NCBI GenBank assembly: GCA_018622675.1
Contig: CP076020.1
Location: 186,001 to 250,000, forward strand
Length of the DNA stretch: 64,000 bases
Origin: Mycoplasmatota bacterium
Lineage (GTDB): Bacteria > Bacillota_I > Bacilli_A > Izemoplasmatales > Hujiaoplasmataceae
Reading direction: 5' to 3'
A program made the position numbers and the translations under genes. Shown piece by piece: positions 55,719 to 62,845 of the stretch. A model generated the notes under the pieces. It was not told the DNA's origin and did no database searches. It worked only from the letters and a program-made list of their open reading frames with translations. How positions within the stretch are numbered: the first letter of the stretch is position 1; each line of letters opens with the position of its first letter.

Positions 55719-58037
55719 GTGAAAGATTTTTTAAAGAGAAAAAAACCCATCATTGTTTTGTTATTGCTCATCCTAGTGATGAGTAATTTTACCTTTACTT
55801 TTGCCTATTGGGCCAGTCATATTTCAAGTCATCAAACTTTATCTAGTTCTTCAGTGACTATTGGTGAATGGAATTATACAAATGAAGTGTTAACATTTAG
55901 AAGTGATTATCAAGGTGTTTTAAGCTTAACAACAGAAACTGTAGAAGTAAATAACAAAACAGCTATTCAAATAGCTTTAACAGCTTATGGTGAATTAAGT
56001 CAGGATTCTCAAACTGAATTGATACCTGAAAGAGACTTATTGACTGCTTTACTTTCTGAAATTATAGCTATGGAAAATAGTGTATATCTTGACTTTGAAA
56101 CATTTGTTCAAGATAGTCAATTTACTGGTAGGGTTAGTATAAGTTCTAGACAGTGGTATGGTTATCAAATCTATAGTTCTAATGACCCTAATTATGATGT
56201 GTGGAATGATACAAGAGCATTGGCATTAAAAACAGGTGCTTATTTCCAATCGGATGATTTGTTTATAAATGGTGTTGATAAGATTACTCTATACCATGGG
56301 GCATTAAATTATAATAATGGAACAAGTTTCCAGTTTAAGATTGAATATGAATTAGATTCAAATCCAGGGACATGGTTAACCTTACAAGAAGGTGGAGAAG
56401 ATCTTTTAATAGATGTGATATCGGCTACGCCATTAACCTTTAGTGAAATAGATGTTAATATTGTTGAAGCTGTGAATATTAGATTTACACCAGTGATAGG
56501 TAATACGAGTGATTATATTAACTTAGATGATATTAGAATTTATGAATTTGTTGTATCAGGTAGTGTTGAAGCAGAAACATTTAGAACAGTTTATGCAAGC
56601 ACTTTAGCATTAACGCCTGAAAATGTAGAGATTAGTGATAAAGCATCAGTTCAACAAGCCTTAGCCGCTTATGATTTATTAAGTAGCGATGCAAAAACTG
56701 TTTTAACGGTTGAAAAAACATTGTTAGATCTCCTATTGTTAGAAATCAATGAACAAGAATTATTTGTTTGGGCTACAGACTTGGTTGAAGAAGCAGAAGA
56801 CTCATATTTACAAATCGATCTAGATAATGCACAAGCAGCCGTGACTTCATTGCCTGATTCTATAGAAAAAACAGCGTTACAAAGTAGACTTGATGCTGTT
56901 CAAAATATCATTGATAACATTTCAATATTTAGAAGTACACATGCAAATACCTTATTATTAAGCCCTTCAACTGTTCAAATAATTGATTTGGCGGCAGTGC
57001 AACAAGCCTTATCAGACTATGCAGTATTAAATGTAGAGGCAAAGGCAAAATTGAGTGTTGAAAAAGCATTACTTGATAGTTTAATAGCAGAAATCAATAA
57101 CCAAATCCCTACTGCTACACAAGTATCTGAATTTAGAAACAACCATGCAGCTGTTTTGGCCTTAAGTCTTGGAACAGTTGAGGTAAGTAATCAACCTTCA
57201 ATAGTATCTGCTTTAGAAGCTTACGACTCATTAACACCTGCTGCACAAACAGAACTCTCAGCAGAGAAAGCATTGCTTGATGGCTTGTTAATAGAAGTTG
57301 CGACTATAGTTGTTGTTATGGCAGAAAATTCTCATTTACAAGCAGATGTAGACAATGCACAAATTTATGTTTCAGACTTACCAAACGGTAGTGTGAAAAC
57401 AACTTTACAAAATAGACTTAATCAAGTTCAAGTCATTATAAACACACAAGCAGCCAATGCAGTTAATCTTCTTATCAGTGCCTTACCAAGTTCAGGTTCA
57501 ATAGCCTTAAGTGATGAATCTTTAGTTGATGCAGCAAGGCAAGCTTACGATGATTTAACAACAATACAGAAAACGCTTGTCACAAACTTATCTGTTTTAA
57601 CAGCTGCAGAAGCAGAATTGATTGACCTTCAAAAAGCTACTAATTTAGTTATAATTGCTGAAAGTTCTCAATTACAAACGGATGTAGATGCAGCACGAAT
57701 TTTGGTGACAGCTCTTCCTAATGGAAATCCAAAGACTGAACTTCAGGATAGACTGAATGCAGTAGAGGACATGATAGCTGTTGCAAATGCTCAATCAATC
57801 ATTGATGTTTATTTCGTAAACAATTCAGTTCAAGTGTCTATTTGGGATCTGTTTAGCGATACAAGAAAAGAAAGTGCATTTTTGTCAAAAGCAAATGAAA
57901 TTGTAAGTGATCTAGATGTTGATATCACAGTAACAAGTTCTAACAGGAATGGTTTTACTCAAACCATTTATACCATTCAAATCACTAAAAATAATGCGTC
58001 TGTTAGTATTGTTGTTGATGTTGATTTTTCTACATAG
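55719..58037 (+). CDS. Surface protein with SipW-type signal, jelly-roll domain and tandem helical repeats
   Basis: A 772-residue protein with a GTG start and a weak upstream AGGT. The signal sequence ends FTFAYWASHISS (about residues 25-38), which fits the SipW client signature. A ~60-residue helical unit (FRSDYQGVLSLTTETVEV…LLTALL) comes first. A beta jelly-roll follows (~120-285, FETFVQDSQFTGRVSISSRQWYG to YINLDDIRIYEF), similar to domains on extracellular nucleases. Three more copies of the first unit (FRTVYAS…, FRSTHAN…, FRNNHAA…) and three copies of a ~50-residue unit (LQ.D.DNAQ..V..LP.…K..LQ.RL..VQ) follow. A small C-terminal beta domain ends the chain. Function probably structural or adhesive. 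No riboswitch lies upstream. Confidence 0.85.
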   Translation: MKDFLKRKKPIIVLLLLILVMSNFTFTFAYWASHISSHQTLSSSSVTIGEWNYTNEVLTFRSDYQGVLSLTTETVEVNNKTAIQIALTAYGELSQDSQTELIPERDLLTALLSEIIAMENSVYLDFETFVQDSQFTGRVSISSRQWYGYQIYSSNDPNYDVWNDTRALALKTGAYFQSDDLFINGVDKITLYHGALNYNNGTSFQFKIEYELDSNPGTWLTLQEGGEDLLIDVISATPLTFSEIDVNIVEAVNIRFTPVIGNTSDYINLDDIRIYEFVVSGSVEAETFRTVYASTLALTPENVEISDKASVQQALAAYDLLSSDAKTVLTVEKTLLDLLLLEINEQELFVWATDLVEEAEDSYLQIDLDNAQAAVTSLPDSIEKTALQSRLDAVQNIIDNISIFRSTHANTLLLSPSTVQIIDLAAVQQALSDYAVLNVEAKAKLSVEKALLDSLIAEINNQIPTATQVSEFRNNHAAVLALSLGTVEVSNQPSIVSALEAYDSLTPAAQTELSAEKALLDGLLIEVATIVVVMAENSHLQADVDNAQIYVSDLPNGSVKTTLQNRLNQVQVIINTQAANAVNLLISALPSSGSIALSDESLVDAARQAYDDLTTIQKTLVTNLSVLTAAEAELIDLQKATNLVIIAESSQLQTDVDAARILVTALPNGNPKTELQDRLNAVEDMIAVANAQSIIDVYFVNNSVQVSIWDLFSDTRKESAFLSKANEIVSDLDVDITVTSSNRNGFTQTIYTIQITKNNASVSIVVDVDFST

Positions 58038-58079
58038 TCTGATTGAAACAAAGTGTAAAATAAATAGAATATATTAATC

Positions 58080-58115
58080 AAAGGTAGGTGCTTAAATAGT
58101 ATCTACCTTTTGATA
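58080..58115 (+). terminator. Terminator after the 55719 gene
   Basis: AAAGGTAG (58080-58087) pairs with CTACCTTT (58103-58110), and TTGATAC follows. The T-run is short, so efficiency is uncertain; a second hairpin is just behind. Confidence 0.55.
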
Positions 58116-58133
58116 CATTGAATGAAAATAAAA

Positions 58134-58164
58134 ATAGCGGATCAAATTCAATTTGATCCGCTAT
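58134..58164. terminator. Bidirectional terminator hairpin between convergent genes
   Basis: A 14-bp perfect stem ATAGCGGATCAAAT (58134-58147)/ATTTGATCCGCTAT (58151-58164), with a T-run on the minus strand for the cupin/RIC operon and a TCTCTTTATTT tail on the plus strand. Confidence 0.85.
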
Positions 58165-58168
58165 CTCT

Positions 58169-58498
58169 TTATTTAGTCACTTTAATTCCTGGTGTCTTAA
58201 TGTTAATAAATGATAAAGGACTGTCATCATCAGCCTTGACTGACATTAGAGTATTTGGTGGGCAAGTCACAATATCGTTAACTTTCACATTGTATTTTGC
58301 ATCACCAATGCTTATTTGGCCTTGACCTTCTAAGATAAAGAAAGTCACATCAACAGGTACTTGATGGTTAGGGATAGATTCGCCCTTTCCTAACATTAAG
58401 TTTTTAATAGTTGCGTTTTTGTGGTCAACCATTGTTTTGGCTTTGATGCCTCGAATATTAATTTCTGTTTTTATGTCTTTTAAATTATAATGTTGCAT
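58169..58498 (-). CDS. Small cupin-domain protein
   Basis: A 109-residue single cupin fold. Motif 1 resembles HQVPVDVTFFILEGQGQISIGD and motif 2 resembles PPNTLMSVKADDDSPLSFINIKTPG. Only part of the usual His/Glu metal set is present (His in NHQVPV), so metal binding is uncertain. It lies 14 bases downstream of the RIC gene on the same strand and shares the palindromic upstream site. It may assist nitrosative/oxidative-stress defence. Confidence 0.82.
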   Translation of the reverse strand: MQHYNLKDIKTEINIRGIKAKTMVDHKNATIKNLMLGKGESIPNHQVPVDVTFFILEGQGQISIGDAKYNVKVNDIVTCPPNTLMSVKADDDSPLSFINIKTPGIKVTK

Positions 58499-58512
58499 AG
58501 TTTCACCCTTTC

Positions 58513-59205
58513 TTATATTTCTTTTTTTACTCTAGGGAATAAAATATTATTCTCCAGATGAATATGTGTAAAAGTGTTCTTTTCTAATATTTCTAAGTTT
58601 TCATAAGTACTGATAAATGTCTGGCAAGCATCATCAGGTGCATTAAAACCATCAGTAATAGATCTCAATGATTTTAAGATACCACCAACATCTTCATGTT
58701 CCTCTTCCAATTCATCAATCACTTGAATAGCATTTTCTAGGTCTTCTAGTTTATTAGTTTCTAGATATTTTTCAATAGCAGGATATTGGATGGTTTCTTC
58801 TTTTATTAAATGCATATCCATATCTGTCTTTAATCTATGAAATAATTGATAAACCTTCATCAATTCTGGATGATTTTGTCCATGAACTCTTAGAATGGTC
58901 TTCACTTGTTCAGAGATCATGGGTAAATTTTGATTTAAGTAAGCGTGGTGTGCTTGTAAAATTTGATTAATTAAATCTAAATAAGGTGCCTTTTCCCAAT
59001 CAGTAGAAGAACTTGTTGATGAATGGTAATGTTTATGTAAAGCATCAATCACTTCTTTAACATTTAATGATTGTTCTTTAGATACATCTGATAATGTTCG
59101 ATGTCCTCCGCAGCAATAGTCTATATTATAGTCATGAAATACATCCGCAGCTCTAGGAAACTTAGATACAATTTGACCAAGAGTATTATTTTGTTTAAAT
59201 TCCAT
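58513..59205 (-). CDS. Iron-sulfur cluster repair di-iron protein (RIC/ScdA/YtfE)
   Basis: A 230-residue protein with an N-terminal DUF542 segment (IDYCCGGHRTLSDV, paired Cys) and a hemerythrin-like HHE domain. His/Glu ligands appear in LQAHHAYLNQNL, HLIKEETIQYPAIEKY, ELEEEHEDVGGIL and FTHIHLENNILFPRV. RIC proteins restore Fe-S clusters damaged by NO or peroxide and are cytosolic. It is the first gene of a two-gene operon with the cupin, with a Crp/Fnr-type palindrome upstream. Confidence 0.93.
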   Translation of the reverse strand: MEFKQNNTLGQIVSKFPRAADVFHDYNIDYCCGGHRTLSDVSKEQSLNVKEVIDALHKHYHSSTSSSTDWEKAPYLDLINQILQAHHAYLNQNLPMISEQVKTILRVHGQNHPELMKVYQLFHRLKTDMDMHLIKEETIQYPAIEKYLETNKLEDLENAIQVIDELEEEHEDVGGILKSLRSITDGFNAPDDACQTFISTYENLEILEKNTFTHIHLENNILFPRVKKEI

Positions 59206-59262
59206 AATTAATCATTCCTTTCTTTGATTAATTACAGTATATATGATTATTTTAACATTGAA

Positions 59263-59278
59263 TGTGATTCAAATCACA
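59263..59278. promoter_or_regulatory. Crp/Fnr-family operator upstream of the RIC-cupin operon
   Basis: TGTGATTCAAATCACA is a perfect TGTGA-N6-TCACA inverted repeat, the recognition form of Crp/Fnr-family regulators such as Dnr/NnrR-like NO sensors. It lies about 58 bases before the RIC start codon. The regulator gene is not in this window. Confidence 0.65.
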
Positions 59279-59486
59279 TAATGTGGTATTTAATTTGAGA
59301 AGACTTTCAAAAATTAAAAATAACACTATTTAACTTGTTTAAAAGAAAATCTAAATATTTTTTTTGTTTATTTTTGAGTTGAACTGATTTATATAAATGT
59401 ATATGATAAACTAAATCTGCTAGAATATTTATATTTAGATATTTTTAAGGATTGAGAAACAAAATAAATAATAAGTGAGGCCACCC

Positions 59487-59825
59487 ATGAATAGTAGGAA
59501 AATAAGTGCATCTTATAAAGCTTGGGATATTTTAGTTGATTTAGCAAATGAGCACAGAACAATATATTATCAAGATTTGGGTGATCAAATAGGATATAGC
59601 CCACAATCTGTTGGGTCAGTATTATCTCTACTTCAAAATCATTGTATTTGGAAGGACATACCTCCTATAACTGTTTTAGTTATAAACAAAGAAACTGATA
59701 TGCCTGGAATAGGTTACAGAGAAAGGTATGGTAGAGTCGAAAAAGATACGGAAGAAACATTTAAATATAAATGGAAAAATATACCTGAGAATTTAGTATA
59801 TAAGTATGATAAGAAATATGATTGA
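59487..59825 (+). CDS. Small winged-helix protein, MGMT/ATL-like in pattern
   Basis: A 112-residue protein. The N-terminal part has a winged-helix pattern (SASYKAWDILVDLANEHRTIYYQDLGDQIGYSPQSVGSVLSLLQNHC) and then PPITVLVINKETDMPGIGYRERYG, which resembles DNA-alkyltransferase-like folds. It lacks the PCHR active-site motif of MGMT, so alkyltransferase function is not claimed. Similar domains occur beside HNH-type nucleases, and a HNH-like gene lies 185 bases downstream. The ATG 59487 is preferred; the upstream GTGAGG (59475-59480) serves as its RBS. Confidence 0.55.
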   Translation: MNSRKISASYKAWDILVDLANEHRTIYYQDLGDQIGYSPQSVGSVLSLLQNHCIWKDIPPITVLVINKETDMPGIGYRERYGRVEKDTEETFKYKWKNIPENLVYKYDKKYD

Positions 59826-60010
59826 TTAACATAAAACTATTAACAACCTAATACAACTTAAATATTATAAATTTTCAGTAATAATTCTAAGTTATTATAT
59901 TATTAGAAAATATATCTGTGGGTGTTAGTAAGATAAGTAAGATTTCAAAATTAACAAGTATCGTGATAACTATATATCAGAAGTAAAAAGGGATTGAAAA
60001 GGAGAAAGAA

Positions 60011-60604
60011 ATGAGCGAATTATCTATGATAGACATTGTTATATATTATTTAAACATTATCAACGAAGAAGAAACAAGGAATGAAGCATTTGAGGTTGGG
60101 AAAGATAATGCCAAATATTTGTTGAATCAAACAGTCCGACAATTACATTTGCCAAGAAATAAATATTACTTATCTGAGAAGGCAAAAAATGTATGGGGTA
60201 AAATAAGAGAAGAAAGTGATGATATTTTTAATTATTGGTATCGAACCGCTGTCGAAAAGAAGTTGGAAGATGAAATTGAAGTAGAACTTTATAAAGGTGC
60301 AAGCAAAACACCTTATGATACTAAGTTTTTAAAAAAGGATGACAAGTTTATTTTTAAAGATGTTTTTCATGATGACCATATTATTCCTATGAAATTAATT
60401 TTAAATAAATTATTAAACTTAAAGAGTCCCAATAGAGAAAATGTAATTAAGATACTTGAAGATATTTCAGTTTGTAGAATGTTAAAGTCTGAAGATAGGA
60501 AAATAAAAAGAAGACATAACCGCCCTTACAACGAAAGTGAGATAATCCAAACGATTTATCGAGAACAAGAAATTGTGCTTTTAAATTATGACTATAGCAA
60601 ATAA
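60011..60604 (+). CDS. Predicted HNH-like endonuclease
   Basis: A 197-residue protein. The segment FKDVFHDDHIIPMKLILNKLL (about 114-134) matches the HNH-type metal-binding entry (D-H-I-I-P) of some restriction-like HNH proteins. Later IKRRHNRPYNESEI may supply the N/H positions. The N-terminal half is helical with no recognised domain. GGAGAAAG precedes the ATG. With the winged-helix gene upstream it may form a nuclease pair; restriction or phage defence is only a hypothesis. Confidence 0.5.
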   Translation: MSELSMIDIVIYYLNIINEEETRNEAFEVGKDNAKYLLNQTVRQLHLPRNKYYLSEKAKNVWGKIREESDDIFNYWYRTAVEKKLEDEIEVELYKGASKTPYDTKFLKKDDKFIFKDVFHDDHIIPMKLILNKLLNLKSPNRENVIKILEDISVCRMLKSEDRKIKRRHNRPYNESEIIQTIYREQEIVLLNYDYSK

Positions 60605-60696
60605 TTTTTATTTAAATTATGGGGTATACACATTGAAGCACGATGATATTAATTTAAACTTCTAATTATTTAGTTTGCGCCAGAAGGAGAATATCT

Positions 60697-60888
60697 ATGA
60701 AAAGCATTGAAATAATAGTTCCAAACGAGTTAATAAAAGAATTTTTACCTCATCCCGAACCATATGGAGATTTTGTTGTTGTTCTTAACAATGGAATGTA
60801 TACAGATGTATTTCAGAGAGATAATGGAAATTATATTACCATTACCAATGATGAGAAATTAATTCAATACCTAAAAGGTCATAAATAA
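60697..60888 (+). CDS. Small hypothetical protein
   Basis: A 63-residue soluble acidic protein (MKSIEIIVPNELIKEFLPHPEPYGDF, then YITITNDEKLIQYLKGHK) with AGAAGGAG before the ATG. The short strand-helix pattern is not assigned to any family. It stands in AT-rich surroundings between the HNH-like gene and the PH/zinc-ribbon gene. Confidence 0.55.
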   Translation: MKSIEIIVPNELIKEFLPHPEPYGDFVVVLNNGMYTDVFQRDNGNYITITNDEKLIQYLKGHK

Positions 60889-61051
60889 TTTTAACGAGTT
60901 ATTGTGGCAAGAATTTTTTATATAAGTTTCTAAAGGTTTCAATTAATTTAATTACGTTCAAAATTTATTTTGAATCTAATTAACATTATAAAGAAAGGAT
61001 AAGTATACTCAAATAAGTGAATTAACTATTTTTGAGAATACAAGATTTTTT

Positions 61052-61609
61052 ATGGACTATAATTTACAAATAGATGAGGGAGTTCTTCTTCAAAGCATTA
61101 AAGTTAAACGTATGGGTGGTTCAGATTCTTTAGATGAGCTTATATTAACTAATTTAAATATTATTTATATTGATCGTGGAAGGTATACAAAGAATGTTAA
61201 GAAGGTTCTATATTTTCCTGTTGAGGATATAAAACGTATAGATGGTAAAGCTCAAGTAGCGTTAGGTCAAAATGGTAGAAATAGTTCACTACAATTACAG
61301 ATTTATTTTAACAATGGTGTAGAATCATTTGAATTTTCAAAAAAAGCAAAAAAAGAAATTAAAAAATGGATTAAAACCATTAATTCAATAATTGACAATA
61401 TGGAAATAGAAGAAGAATCTAAAGCCATTCCTGGTGTAAAAGTTGTAACAGAAACCATTAGAGACACATTTGGAGTAATTGCGAATACTTTAACCAAAAA
61501 TAAAAAACTTTTAACAAGCAAATGCACTGGCTGTAATGCCATTTTAACAGGCTACAAAAAAGAAGTTGTAAGATGTAAATACTGTGATACAAAAAATATA
61601 ATAAAATAG
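61052..61609 (+). CDS. PH-like protein with C-terminal zinc ribbon
   Basis: A 185-residue protein. The N-terminal ~110 residues form a GRAM/bacterial PH-like beta domain (GVLLQSIKVKR, LTNLNIIYIDRG, VEDIKRIDGKAQVALG, YFNNGVESFEFSKKAKKEIKKWI). A short linker and a C-terminal zinc ribbon with CTGC and CKYC pairs follow. It resembles lipid- or protein-binding adaptor proteins; the adjoining SPFH gene begins 14 bases later, so the two probably work together. No clear RBS precedes ATG 61052, and the frame is open further upstream to about 60996 (in-frame ATA/ATT), so a slightly longer protein is possible. Confidence 0.7.
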   Translation: MDYNLQIDEGVLLQSIKVKRMGGSDSLDELILTNLNIIYIDRGRYTKNVKKVLYFPVEDIKRIDGKAQVALGQNGRNSSLQLQIYFNNGVESFEFSKKAKKEIKKWIKTINSIIDNMEIEEESKAIPGVKVVTETIRDTFGVIANTLTKNKKLLTSKCTGCNAILTGYKKEVVRCKYCDTKNIIK

Positions 61610-61622
61610 GTGGTATTGAGAT

Positions 61623-62726
61623 ATGGGGATTATTAAAGCTTTTACAGGTGCAATGAGTTCTACATTTGCAGATCAATGGAAAGATATTATTATACCTTCG
61701 ACATTTAGGGAACATACTATAGTCACACCATGCGTTCTTAAAGTAAGCAACAAAGGCACAGGTAAAAGTGTTAACCAAAAAGCAACAGATGGCGTCATAT
61801 CAAATGGATCCAAAATTTTTGTGCCAGAGAATACTGCAGCAGTCATTTTTAGTCAAGGCGGGATTGAAGACATTATTACAACATCTGGTGGTTATGAATA
61901 CAAAAAAGGTGAAAAATCGATTTTTAATAAAGATGGCTTTAAAGAATCTATTGATAAGCAAGTAAAAAATCGAGTTGGTTTTGGTGGTATATCAGATAGT
62001 GAAGTTAGGATTGCCTATGTTAACTTGCGAGAAATTCGTGACATCAAATACGGCACAAGTGGTCCGCTTATTTATAATGATGTTTTTTATGGATGTGATT
62101 TAGAAATCCATTCTTATGGATTATTTACCATCAAAGTGGTTAATCCAGAAGTGTTGATTAGAAATTTTATACCCGCTAATACTTTTTCGTACTCAATGGA
62201 TAACGAGAAAGTTCGTTCACAAATATTATCAGACTTTATTCAATCATTTAATGTTGCTATAACATCACTTTCAAGTGAGTATAGAATTTCACAATTAGTT
62301 GCTGAATCAAATAAGCTTTCTGAACAAATCAGTAATGATTCAATGAATGCAGGATCATGGGAAGAAAGATTTGGGTTTAAGGTTGTGAAAGTTTCTATAG
62401 AGAATATAGAATATTCGCAGAAATCAAGAAAGTTAGTGGACGATTATAATAAAAAAATGATGGAAATGAAACCATATAAAGATATTACTGAAGAAACATC
62501 TGATAGGATTATTAAACACAGTATTTATGATTCAACAAAAGAGAAAGGCAATGGTGTATTTAAAGCTATTCTTGGCTTGAGTTTTTTGCGCGGCCAAAAG
62601 AAAAACAAAAAATCTGTAAAATATCAGTCAAGGGAACTTAAAAGATTAAAATCTCTTCTAAACAAGGGTATAATTAATGAAGAAGAGTACAAGATTCAAA
62701 AGAATAAAATACTTGATATAAAATAA
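61623..62726 (+). CDS. SPFH-domain protein (YdjI/virion-core-like) with SHOCT tail
   Basis: A 367-residue protein of the SPFH family type that includes B. subtilis YdjI. MGIIKAFTGAMSSTFADQWKD, VPENTAAVIFSQGGIEDI, SGGYEYKKGEKSIF, EIRDIKYGTSGPLIYND and SYGLFTIKVVNPEVLIRNF match it. A C-terminal SHOCT motif (~335-367, ELKRLKSLLNKGIINEEEYKIQKNKIL) ends the chain. YdjI anchors the PspA stress protein at the membrane with YdjG/YdjH; the zinc-ribbon/PH neighbour may play the partner role here (inference). A terminator follows. Confidence 0.88.
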   Translation: MGIIKAFTGAMSSTFADQWKDIIIPSTFREHTIVTPCVLKVSNKGTGKSVNQKATDGVISNGSKIFVPENTAAVIFSQGGIEDIITTSGGYEYKKGEKSIFNKDGFKESIDKQVKNRVGFGGISDSEVRIAYVNLREIRDIKYGTSGPLIYNDVFYGCDLEIHSYGLFTIKVVNPEVLIRNFIPANTFSYSMDNEKVRSQILSDFIQSFNVAITSLSSEYRISQLVAESNKLSEQISNDSMNAGSWEERFGFKVVKVSIENIEYSQKSRKLVDDYNKKMMEMKPYKDITEETSDRIIKHSIYDSTKEKGNGVFKAILGLSFLRGQKKNKKSVKYQSRELKRLKSLLNKGIINEEEYKIQKNKILDIK

Positions 62727-62744
62727 ATGGTTAATGATAAAATT

Positions 62745-62772
62745 AAACGGACACTTTTGTGTCCGTTTTGTA
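62745..62772 (+). terminator. Terminator after the SPFH gene
   Basis: A 10-bp stem AAACGGACAC (62745-62754)/GTGTCCGTTT (62759-62768) and TTTTGT. Confidence 0.85.
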
Positions 62773-62845
62773 TTATCATATATAACTTGAAAGAAACTGT
62801 GGGAATCTCAACCAATTTGATGTTTTGGCCTAGATTCAGAGAAAA

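Noticed and set aside
59487-59825. O6-methylguanine-DNA methyltransferase.
   Set aside because: The PCHR catalytic motif is missing; only the winged-helix pattern is shared.
59206-62726. Prophage or integrative element.
   Set aside because: No integrase, phage structural gene, tRNA or direct-repeat boundary was found.
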